From positions 1 to 25,508 of IMG/VR virus record IMGVR_UViG_3300030328_003911: 25,508 nt of DNA; one strand, 5' to 3'. Shown here one piece after another: positions 13,243 through 19,776 of this stretch. Below the pieces are notes generated by a model. It was not told the DNA's origin. It made no database searches and saw nothing but the letters and a program-made list of their open reading frames with translations. The DNA is from a virus. Numbering within the stretch: position 1 is the stretch's first letter; the number at the start of each line of letters is the position of its first letter. The position numbers and the translations under genes were made by a program.

Positions 13243-15470
13243 TGGAAGGAACTGCATTATTTAATCCTGGTGTATTGGGGTCTGGCTTTTTGTGGTGGAT
13301 CGGCCAAGTGGCTGATGATTCCACATGGAGAGACAATATAAATGCAGAAGTATTTGATACTCCTGATGAGGTTCCCGCATGGGGATACAGATATAAGGTA
13401 AGAATAATAGGTAATCATGATCAGGAAGAAGCATCAATAACTGCAGAAGAATTACCTTGGGCTCAGGTAATGTATCCTGTGACATCAGGTGGAGGTCAAG
13501 GAGGTTCTTATCAAACTCCTGCAATTAAGCAAGGTAATTTTGTCTTTGGATTCTTTATTGATGGTCAGGATCAACAGGTTCCTGTCATCATGGGTATCCT
13601 TGGTAATAATACCAAGACAAAACTAGAAAGAAAAACTGGAACTGAAGGTAGTGGTGGAAAGAATTTTACACCACAAAGTTTTCATTCTAAAAATCAAGAT
13701 GAAGAACCACCAGAGCAGAAAAAATTAAAGGATGGGGATTTATCACCAACAACTACTAATGTATCTAAAGAGTCATCTGATGCAACTCATCAAGATACAA
13801 CAGCAGGTGAGAAGAAAAGAACGGTATTGACAAGAAAACATGCATTAGCATGTCCAGATCCAAATAGAAAGTCTGATATGAAAAATATTCAGACAGTGGT
13901 AGAGACATTAAGTGAAAAGATACAGCAGTTTCAAAAGTCAATGCAAGATGCAAATGTTGCTGCTGGTTTACCTATAGTACAAGCAGAGAAGAGTATTGAT
14001 GCTGCCATTGAAACTGCATCCGAAGAGATTTCAAAATATATGAAAGGTATTATGGGTCAGGTGCAGCAATTTACGACTAAAGAATTTAATGAGAAGTTAG
14101 CACCTATAGATAACCTAGCTCCTCCTTCTCATAGTCTTGCTATAATGAAAGAGAAGGTTGCTGGTCTTGAGAAAATTGCATGTATGTTTAATGGCATGAT
14201 GGGGTCTGCATTAGTAGGATTAATTGCAGCTGCATTAAAAAATATTTTTAAGAAGAGACAGAAAGAATCTAAAGTAGCAAATCCTACAATAACTGGTAGT
14301 CTCGTTGGTCTTACTACTGCAATAGGATCTACAAGATTTAATCCCAATACAGGAGAACTTGAAACTTTTGTTCGAGTTGGTGATAGTGGAGTATGGGAAG
14401 AGAATACTGAACCAGTTCAAACTCAACTTGATACTCCAGGATCGGATATTATTAGAGCACTTCCACCAGAAGGATATTATATTCCAACTCCATTATGTGC
14501 AACAGAAGAATTAGTTGGTCAAATAATAGGAGAGACTATTAATACAGTTATGAAGGGGTTTGATGATGCAATTGGCCCTGTTGTGAATGAAGTTAAGATT
14601 GCAATAGGTGGATCTTCTACCGATTCTGGTTCAGATGATAGTGGTAGTATTGATAATTCTATTAATGAAAATACTGTTCTTGCTGCATTAGGATCTGGAG
14701 ATCTTATTAGGTCTATCACTGAATCAATGGCAGAGGAATCTGGTGCTGATCCTACTAAGATTGGAGGTGTAGTTGCTCCTTGGCAGAATGGAGATTATTC
14801 TACAGGATTATCTAAACTTATGGATCTTTCTGGTAAAGGTAATGCAACACTTATTGCTAGTGCAATCGCTTTGATAAATGATAAAGGTAATCCTAATGGA
14901 ATTCTTGAAGGTTTTTCATCTGTAGCTAATATTTTAGGTGTGAATCCAGCATTGATGTCTGGTGCTGGTCTTGCTTTTGCAGCAATTAGAACAGGTGATA
15001 TACCTAAACTTGTTAATGGAGTTGGTGGACTTGCTTCATTCTTTCCAAAAGTTTTAGGTTCAATTGTTGGTGAAGGATCTTCTCTTGCAGGTGCAGCAGC
15101 AGGTGGTTTAGGTATAGGAGCACTTGGTGGAATGAATTTTGATATTGGATCTGCACTTGGATTTGTTGGATCTATCACACAAATTTTTAATTGTGATCCT
15201 AAAGCATCTTGTTCACCTAATGATACTCATACAATGCAAGCAGGTGGTGGTGATGGAGGAGCTCCAAGTTTTGCATCAGTTGCTGAATCTGCAAAGAATA
15301 CTGCTACGTCAGCAAAAGGTGTTAGTAAGACCTTAGCTGAACGTCGTTCTGAAACTTCTATAAGAAATAAAAATTTATCTCAAGCAGAAATTAAAGCTAA
15401 GATAAATGAAGAGAAGAAAGTAACTAAAACTTATAAAGTTCCAAAAGGAACTGGAGGTAATTTCTTATAA
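13242..15470 (+). CDS. 5: gp5-like baseplate hub protein without lysozyme domain
   Basis: A 742-residue protein. The N-terminal OB-fold is clear: GFLWWIGQVADDSTWRDN, WGYRYKVRIIGNHDQE, LPWAQVMYPVTSGGGQGG, and GNFVFGFFIDGQDQQVPVIMG, as in gp5/VgrG proteins that seat on gp27. After a Lys/Glu/Ser linker come helical segments (about 210-290), an Ala/Gly region and a long Gly/Ala-rich hydrophobic C-terminal part (about 500-670). I see no T4-lysozyme catalytic pattern or V-x-G beta-helix repeats, so the lysozyme domain and spike helix of T4 gp5 are missing; the 184-residue gene downstream may supply the spike part. The C-terminal hydrophobic region may touch the membrane, which is inference. TAATG overlaps at both ends suggest tight coupling. 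Confidence 0.87.
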   Translation: MEGTALFNPGVLGSGFLWWIGQVADDSTWRDNINAEVFDTPDEVPAWGYRYKVRIIGNHDQEEASITAEELPWAQVMYPVTSGGGQGGSYQTPAIKQGNFVFGFFIDGQDQQVPVIMGILGNNTKTKLERKTGTEGSGGKNFTPQSFHSKNQDEEPPEQKKLKDGDLSPTTTNVSKESSDATHQDTTAGEKKRTVLTRKHALACPDPNRKSDMKNIQTVVETLSEKIQQFQKSMQDANVAAGLPIVQAEKSIDAAIETASEEISKYMKGIMGQVQQFTTKEFNEKLAPIDNLAPPSHSLAIMKEKVAGLEKIACMFNGMMGSALVGLIAAALKNIFKKRQKESKVANPTITGSLVGLTTAIGSTRFNPNTGELETFVRVGDSGVWEENTEPVQTQLDTPGSDIIRALPPEGYYIPTPLCATEELVGQIIGETINTVMKGFDDAIGPVVNEVKIAIGGSSTDSGSDDSGSIDNSINENTVLAALGSGDLIRSITESMAEESGADPTKIGGVVAPWQNGDYSTGLSKLMDLSGKGNATLIASAIALINDKGNPNGILEGFSSVANILGVNPALMSGAGLAFAAIRTGDIPKLVNGVGGLASFFPKVLGSIVGEGSSLAGAAAGGLGIGALGGMNFDIGSALGFVGSITQIFNCDPKASCSPNDTHTMQAGGGDGGAPSFASVAESAKNTATSAKGVSKTLAERRSETSIRNKNLSQAEIKAKINEEKKVTKTYKVPKGTGGNFL

Positions 15471-16459
15471 TGCCAATATCACCAACTTCATTTGATAATA
15501 TTACAGTAGGGTATATTACTGAGACTGAGGGATATATTCATGATGTATCTCTTGCAGATGCTAATACATATGCAGAAACGAATCCAGATACTACGTTTAT
15601 TTTTCTTGATGGAGATTCAAAGATTCGTTATTTGGATATTGATGGAGTTAATAGTTTAACTCCTAAAGATCTGTTGAGGAAGGATCCATGTATTACTGGT
15701 GAGCAACCTTGTGGCCCACCAATAGTTAAATTTTTTGGTGGTCATGGTGTAGGAGCACAGGGAAATCCTGTTGTTGATGAAGATGGAAACTTGATTGCTG
15801 TTGATCTTGTGAGTGGTGGTTTTGGTTATAAAGAACCACCTCAAGTTGAAGTTACTGATCCATGTAAGAATGGAACTGGTGCTTTTTTTGATACTGTTAT
15901 TAAAGATGGTGAAGTTATTAAAGTTATTCCTATTGATAGTGGTACTGGATATCTTCCACCTCCACAAACCGTTCCACAATATCCTGCTATTCTTACGATT
16001 ACAGATATTGTTGTAACTGATCCTGGATTTAATTATAATTGTGGAGTGGATCAATTGACAATTACTCCGACTAATGGTACACTATTGTCTTATACATGTG
16101 ATCCGTTTGGTAAGATAAAATCAGTTAGTGTTGATAAAGGGGGAAGATTTACTCGTCTTCCAAAAATAATGATGGATACTGAGTCTGGTTTTAATGCTAA
16201 ATTTGTTCCTGTCTTTGATATAATTCGTGATCCTCAACCAATTGAACCAGTTATATTGGATGTTGTTCAGGTATTTGATTTGGTTGGTTTAAATATTAAT
16301 GGATATGTTGATGGTAAGGAGTATTATGGAAATACTTATTTCATTGATGGAGTGAAGTATGCAGGTACTGATTCTAATAACGGAACTGATATTCAAGTCT
16401 TTGATAATAGGGCAGACAGTATCAAAGGTTCAGTTAAAGGTGATGAAATTCTCCAATAA
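15470..16459 (+). CDS. Putative virion structural protein with four GxGYxxPP-type beta repeats
   Basis: A 329-residue protein. Residues 105-235 hold four related units, each a short 'DG-x-I/V-xx-V' strand then a glycine-rich turn: VDLVSGGFGYKEPPQVEV, VIPIDSGTGYLPPPQTV, IVVTDPGFNYNCGVDQL, VSVDKGGRFTRLPKIMM. Such 'Gly-x-Gly-Tyr-x-x-Pro-Pro' units recur in tail and fibre proteins of T4-like marine phages; similar ones are in the 1894-residue protein downstream (NSGSAYGSG, NPGSAYGIG). N-terminus: NITVGYITETEGYIHDVS; C-terminus: YVDGKEYYGNTYFIDGVKY. It follows gp5 by a TAATG overlap and precedes a spike-like gene, so it is probably a baseplate or spike-associated component. The exact role is unknown. 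Confidence 0.7.
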   Translation: MPISPTSFDNITVGYITETEGYIHDVSLADANTYAETNPDTTFIFLDGDSKIRYLDIDGVNSLTPKDLLRKDPCITGEQPCGPPIVKFFGGHGVGAQGNPVVDEDGNLIAVDLVSGGFGYKEPPQVEVTDPCKNGTGAFFDTVIKDGEVIKVIPIDSGTGYLPPPQTVPQYPAILTITDIVVTDPGFNYNCGVDQLTITPTNGTLLSYTCDPFGKIKSVSVDKGGRFTRLPKIMMDTESGFNAKFVPVFDIIRDPQPIEPVILDVVQVFDLVGLNINGYVDGKEYYGNTYFIDGVKYAGTDSNNGTDIQVFDNRADSIKGSVKGDEILQ

Positions 16460-16469
16460 GGTTTAAACT

Positions 16470-17024
16470 ATGGCACAGAAGAGAAATTTTTGGACACAAG
16501 TTTGGAGCTCTATGAATGGAGCGATAACTTTTGGTGGTTTGAGCCCATTTAAAGATGTAACTTCAAGTGTTGAACTTAAAGGTATGGATGGTCGTCACTT
16601 CTTTGCTTTTGAGGAGGATGGAATTCGTAAAAATTATACATCAATGAATACTCCTGGTGCTACCATTATGCATACAGGAGAAGATCTGAAGAAGGAGGAG
16701 GAAGCATTTGTTATTCTGGCAGAGAATGGAGACATTCAACTCAAGGCAGCAAATGGAAAGATTCGTATTGAAGGATTAGATATTGAATTTGTTGCTACAG
16801 GTAACGCTCCAGAAGGAGTTCTTTGGGCAAAAGCAAACGAGACCTTGAAACTTGACTCAAAAAATGTTACAATAGATGGTAAGCAATCCACTAAAATTAT
16901 AAGCACAGGTTTAATAACTATTGCTGGTGGATTATCAACTCAAATCTTTACACCATTCTTAGAAGGTGTAAGTGCTGCAACAGTTAAAAAAGCATTACCA
17001 AATCCAGGAACAGTAAATTCGTAA
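16470..17024 (+). CDS. Spike-like beta-helical baseplate protein
   Basis: A 184-residue protein. After an N-terminal region with FFAFEEDGIRKNY, residues 85-155 form a run of short strands of the spike type: GDIQLKAANGKIRIEGLDI, then KANETLKLDSKNVTIDGKQS and TKIISTGLITIAGG. Phage spike and VgrG C-termini build triple beta-helices from such repeats, so this may be a detached gp5 C-terminal spike or a gp5.4-like tip; I cannot tell which. No His-containing tip motif stands out. A 10-nt gap from the previous gene with AAGG, and an AAGGAG before the next gene, suggest one co-expressed late tail block. Confidence 0.6.
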   Translation: MAQKRNFWTQVWSSMNGAITFGGLSPFKDVTSSVELKGMDGRHFFAFEEDGIRKNYTSMNTPGATIMHTGEDLKKEEEAFVILAENGDIQLKAANGKIRIEGLDIEFVATGNAPEGVLWAKANETLKLDSKNVTIDGKQSTKIISTGLITIAGGLSTQIFTPFLEGVSAATVKKALPNPGTVNS

Positions 17025-17033
17025 GGAGCAATT

Positions 17034-17837
17034 ATGGCATTTTCATTCGATGAAGTATTTGTATGGGGAGGACAATTAGTTAATAGTGCAAAAAAACTAG
17101 TTCCTCAAGCATTAGGTGTAGGTAATGAAAAAGTAGATCATACTACATATCTTCAAGGTAATACACAGATTGGAAAGGTCGATGCTTTTTCATCTGCTAA
17201 TGCAACTTTGATGGTAGGTAGAGAAGATACCATTGGAACAAATCGTTCATTGTTTGTGAAGGGTAATGCTATGATTGAAGGTGATGGTGGTTCTGGTAAA
17301 GACTCCGTGTATGTTGTTGGTGATATGTATGTCACTGGTGCTGTTGATTGTCTTTCTAAGGGTAGATTGGAATCAAGACATAAAACAGCAGATGGTAAAC
17401 CAAAACCATTTGATATACAACATCCTACAAAAGGAGAAGGTCACAGACTTCGTTATGCATGTATTGAGGGCCCAGAAGTTGGTGTATATTGTAGAGGTAG
17501 GGTAAGAAATGAGAAGATAATAAAATTACCAGATTATTGGAAAGATCTTGTAGATGTTGAAAGTATTTCTGTTCAACTTCAACCTATCGGTGCTCATCAA
17601 GATGTAATTATAAAAAGATGGGATGCAGAAACTATACATCTTCAAGCACAAGGTGGATTACCTGTTAATTGTTTTTATCATGTTTATGCATCAAGGAAGG
17701 ATGTTAATCCATTACATGTAGAATATGAAGGCAAGGATTGTTTTGATTATCCTGATCCAAATTATGGTGTTGATGTAGAAAATCCAGTGTATAATGATCC
17801 ACAGTATGCACCAAGGAGAAATATAATTACTATATGA
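17034..17837 (+). CDS. Tail-fibre-like structural protein
   Basis: A 267-residue protein. The N-terminal half has beta strands like fibre shafts (YLQGNTQIGKVDAFSSANATL, SLFVKGNAMIEGDGGSG, SVYVVGDMYVTGAVDC). Residues 124-157 carry a motif of phage tail-fibre and virion proteins: KPFDIQHPTKGEGHRLRY then ACIEGPEVGVYCRGRV. The last part is rich in Tyr, Asp and Pro (FDYPDPNYGVDVENPVYNDP). It probably forms part of a fibre or collar attached to the baseplate or spike; no enzymatic motif is seen. AAGGAG with ATG 17034 gives a clear ribosome site, and the stop overlaps the first oxygenase gene (ATGA). Confidence 0.65.
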   Translation: MAFSFDEVFVWGGQLVNSAKKLVPQALGVGNEKVDHTTYLQGNTQIGKVDAFSSANATLMVGREDTIGTNRSLFVKGNAMIEGDGGSGKDSVYVVGDMYVTGAVDCLSKGRLESRHKTADGKPKPFDIQHPTKGEGHRLRYACIEGPEVGVYCRGRVRNEKIIKLPDYWKDLVDVESISVQLQPIGAHQDVIIKRWDAETIHLQAQGGLPVNCFYHVYASRKDVNPLHVEYEGKDCFDYPDPNYGVDVENPVYNDPQYAPRRNIITI

Positions 17838-18331
17838 AGAAATTGATTTATATTGAGGAGAATTTTATATCTCCTAGTGAATCTCAAGAACTAATAGAAC
17901 TTTCTAAATCAAATAAAGAAGAACTTCCTTATGGTGATGAGAGTAGGGGTGGAAATACATACCTTACAACTCTTGATGGGATTTATTTTGAGAAAGAAAA
18001 AAATAATGTAGTTGAGAGGGTAACTAATCTCTGTAAGACTTTTGATGATAGAGTTATTATAGATTATGCAGGTGTGGTAAGGTGGCCTGTTGGCACCTTT
18101 ATGAAACCTCATATCGATCCACATAGACCTGATCAAGAACCTGATTTGTTTGCAGCAGTTCTTTATTTAAATGATGATTATATTGGAGGTTATACTGGAT
18201 TTGAAGAGTGTGAAGTTAAACCAGAGACAGGGAAATTACTTGTTTTTTCTAATTCAATTTACAAACATCATGTTACTAAGATTGAAGGAACAGAAAGATT
18301 TGCTCTTAATATATGGTATAACCAAAAATGA
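17834..18331 (+). CDS. 2OG-Fe(II) oxygenase A (prolyl-hydroxylase-like)
   Basis: A 165-residue single-domain protein with the jelly-roll dioxygenase signature: KPHIDPH (His93, Asp95), a strand LFAAVLYLNDDYIGGYTGF, and a second His in YKHHV (His145 by the usual HxV pattern) with Arg155 for 2-oxoglutarate. These residues bind Fe(II) and 2-oxoglutarate in prolyl/lysyl hydroxylases. It is small, without a clear substrate-binding extension, so the substrate is unknown; a virion protein (fibre proline, lysine or asparagine) is an inference from its position. It overlaps the fibre-like gene and the next oxygenase by ATGA junctions, so all are co-translated. It shares the core with its neighbour, indicating tandem duplication. 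Confidence 0.88.
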   Translation: MKKLIYIEENFISPSESQELIELSKSNKEELPYGDESRGGNTYLTTLDGIYFEKEKNNVVERVTNLCKTFDDRVIIDYAGVVRWPVGTFMKPHIDPHRPDQEPDLFAAVLYLNDDYIGGYTGFEECEVKPETGKLLVFSNSIYKHHVTKIEGTERFALNIWYNQK

Positions 18332-18918
18332 AAAAATTACTTTATCTTGAAGAGGAGTTTTTAAATCCTTCTTTATGCAAATCTTTTATTGATCTTCATG
18401 TTAATAAAAATGACACTTTTTTAGAAGCAGTAACACATTCAAATTCTGATGAGAGTTTAACTTATGGCCCTGATATACCAGAACCAGATGGTGATTATGG
18501 TGCAATTTATTTGGGTGGAGATGTGACTCCCTTAGATATTGAATTATCAAAGGATGAACTTTTTTCTAATGTTATTGCAAATGTAACTAAAATTTGTAAA
18601 TCATTTCATAATAATATACAGTTAGATTATTGTGGTGTTATACGATGGCCTACTGGCACATTTATGAAACCTCATTATGATAAGTCTGAAATGTATAGCC
18701 CAAATGTTCTTGCAGCATTTCTTTATTTGAATGATGATTATATTGGCGGACATACTCAATTTGATAATTTAGATGAAAGTGTGTGGCATGATGTAAAACC
18801 AAAAACAGGTAAATTGTTAATATTTTCTAATAGAGAGTATTTACATCATGTGAGTAAGGTTGAATCGGGAACTAGATACGTTTTATCGTTTTGGTTTAAT
18901 GCCCACGTATCGTCATAA
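18328..18918 (+). CDS. 2OG-Fe(II) oxygenase B, tandem paralogue
   Basis: A 196-residue protein with the same fold markers: KPHYDKS (His116, Asp118), LAAFLYLNDDYIGGHTQF, KPKTGKLLIFSN, LHHVSKV (His173 by HxV) and Arg183. The N-terminal MKKLLYLEEEFLNPS is almost that of oxygenase A (MKKLIYIEENFISPS). It differs by an insertion of about 30 residues around 30-75 (VTHSNSDESLTYGPDIPEPDG) that could shape substrate choice. The Fe(II) and 2-oxoglutarate residues are intact, so it should be active. The gene starts at ATGA with the previous stop and its end overlaps the sulfotransferase-like gene by 20 bases. Confidence 0.88.
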   Translation: MKKLLYLEEEFLNPSLCKSFIDLHVNKNDTFLEAVTHSNSDESLTYGPDIPEPDGDYGAIYLGGDVTPLDIELSKDELFSNVIANVTKICKSFHNNIQLDYCGVIRWPTGTFMKPHYDKSEMYSPNVLAAFLYLNDDYIGGHTQFDNLDESVWHDVKPKTGKLLIFSNREYLHHVSKVESGTRYVLSFWFNAHVSS

Positions 18919-19459
18919 AGAAACGGGAAAAAGATTTTTCTTTATTCATATTCCTAGAACTGCTGGTAGGTTCTTACAAGAAAATATAAAACAAAATGGG
19001 TTTGAGCCTGAGCAAAAGATATGGAAAACAATTGATGGTGTAGAGATTACTCATTTACATAGAGAATTGTATGAAAAAGATTTAGATGTGGGAGGTATTC
19101 CTCATATTTCTATTGTAAGAGATCCATTGGAGAGATATTTGTCATTATATTCCTATCCATATCACCCAAAAGGATGGTTTAGACCACAAGTTGACTATAT
19201 TACAGATAATACTCATATTTGGTATTTTGAGAATGGATTTGATAATGATTTTTCCAATTGGTTGAGTTCTATATTAAAAATGGAGTTTAATGTAAAAGAA
19301 TTAAATTCAAATTACATACATAATGAACTAGGGCAAAGACTTATTTTAGAATATATGGATCCTGATTATAAAAAGAATGAAAAGAGTGTTGAAGATGAAG
19401 AATATGTAAGAAATTTTTATAAACTTGACTATTTGCGGTGGTCGAGGTATAATATATGA
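18899..19459 (+). CDS. Sulfotransferase-like protein
   Basis: A 186-residue protein with the two PAPS-site motifs of the sulfotransferase family: FFFIHIPRTAGRFL (residues 13-26, 5'-phosphosulfate loop) and SIVRDPLERYLSLYS (71-85, 3'-phosphate binding). The usual Lys in IPKTAGTS is Arg20 here and the following Thr-Ser is changed to Arg-Phe, which leaves activity in doubt. It is short and lacks a membrane anchor. If active it would move sulfate from PAPS to a glycan or tyrosine; the substrate is unknown. A longer version from TTG 18860 is possible, but ATG 18899 is preferred because it gives a 20-base rather than 59-base overlap. Its 3' end contains a sigma70-type promoter, and its stop overlaps ATG 19456. 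Confidence 0.72.
   Translation: MPTYRHKETGKRFFFIHIPRTAGRFLQENIKQNGFEPEQKIWKTIDGVEITHLHRELYEKDLDVGGIPHISIVRDPLERYLSLYSYPYHPKGWFRPQVDYITDNTHIWYFENGFDNDFSNWLSSILKMEFNVKELNSNYIHNELGQRLILEYMDPDYKKNEKSVEDEEYVRNFYKLDYLRWSRYNI
19425..19453 (+). promoter_or_regulatory. Strong sigma70-type promoter within the end of the sulfotransferase gene
   Basis: TTGACT (19425-19430), a 17-nt spacer, and exact TATAAT (19448-19453), giving 11 of 12 consensus bases. The expected start near 19460 lies just before AAGGG (19467-19471) and ATG 19477, so promoter, ribosome site and start codon are ordered for the small gene that follows. Confidence 0.75.
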
Positions 19460-19476
19460 GTATGATAAGGGCTTGG

Positions 19477-19680
19477 ATGGACGAAGAGTATTTAATGAAG
19501 TGTGTGGTGGATCCACTCAAGAAAACTTTTTACTTATATTCCAATGAAGGGGATACTAAGGAGGTGGTTTGTGATAATACAGAACAGTTTATGAATGTGT
19601 TGGAACTAGTACGTGCTACGTGTCCAGAAGATAGGTTAGTGTATACAGAACCATTAACTTCAGAGGAGGCTAGCTTTTAA
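19477..19680 (+). CDS. Small protein with its own promoter and terminator, unrecognised function
   Basis: A 67-residue protein (MDEEYLMKCVVDPLKKTFYLYSNEG... ending PLTSEEASF) with a likely alpha/beta fold: strand TFYLYSNEGDTKEVVCD, helix EQFMNVLELVRATCP, strand RLVYTEP. No known domain is recognised. The frame is open from ATG 19456 (74 residues, ATGA overlap with the previous gene), but I choose 19477: a sigma70-type promoter would start transcription near 19460, AAGGG sits 5 nt before 19477, and the upstream ATG would then be lost. Read-through late transcripts could still use 19456. A hairpin plus T-run follows the stop. The unit looks like a separately expressed early or constitutive gene inserted in the late tail region. 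Confidence 0.72.
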   Translation: MDEEYLMKCVVDPLKKTFYLYSNEGDTKEVVCDNTEQFMNVLELVRATCPEDRLVYTEPLTSEEASF

Positions 19681-19683
19681 TTT

Positions 19684-19734
19684 CAAAAAAGTCGGGAAAA
19701 AAACTCCAGGTATTTTTTGCCCTATTAGTTTTTT
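19684..19734 (+). terminator. Intrinsic-terminator-like hairpin, related to the element at 1127-1178
   Basis: GGG (19694-19696) pairs with CCC (19720-19722), and after one A/G mismatch six A (19698-19703) pair with six T (19713-19718), loop CTCCAGGTA; then TATTAG and a T-run (19729-19735). An A-tract precedes the stem. The order AAAAAA-G-rich-AAAAAA-C-rich-TATTAGTTTTTTTAT matches the gp33/gp59 element. It should end transcription of the small gene before the late promoter that begins at 19735. Confidence 0.6.
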
Positions 19735-19742
19735 TATAAATA
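19735..19742 (+). promoter_or_regulatory. T4-type late promoter (TATAAATA) for the large tail gene
   Basis: An exact TATAAATA 34 nt before ATG 19777, overlapping the end of the T-run of the terminator-like element. As in T4, transcription would start about 6 nt past the box, leaving a leader of about 28 nt. It matches the minus-strand late promoter upstream of gp4. Confidence 0.85.
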
Positions 19743-19776
19743 TCTAAAAGTAATAATCGGCATTGGAAGAATAAAC

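Noticed and set aside
13242-15470. Lysozyme domain in gp5
   Set aside because: Looked for a T4-lysozyme-like Glu/Asp/Thr pattern after the OB domain; only linker, helical and Gly/Ala-rich sequence is present.
16055-16083. TTGACA-17-TACACT promoter-like pair inside the 329-residue gene
   Set aside because: The -10 box matches only 4 of 6 bases, it lies mid-gene, and no gene start follows at a sensible distance.
18860-18898. TTG at 18860 as start of the sulfotransferase-like protein
   Set aside because: It adds 13 residues with no family similarity and increases the overlap with the oxygenase gene to 59 bases.
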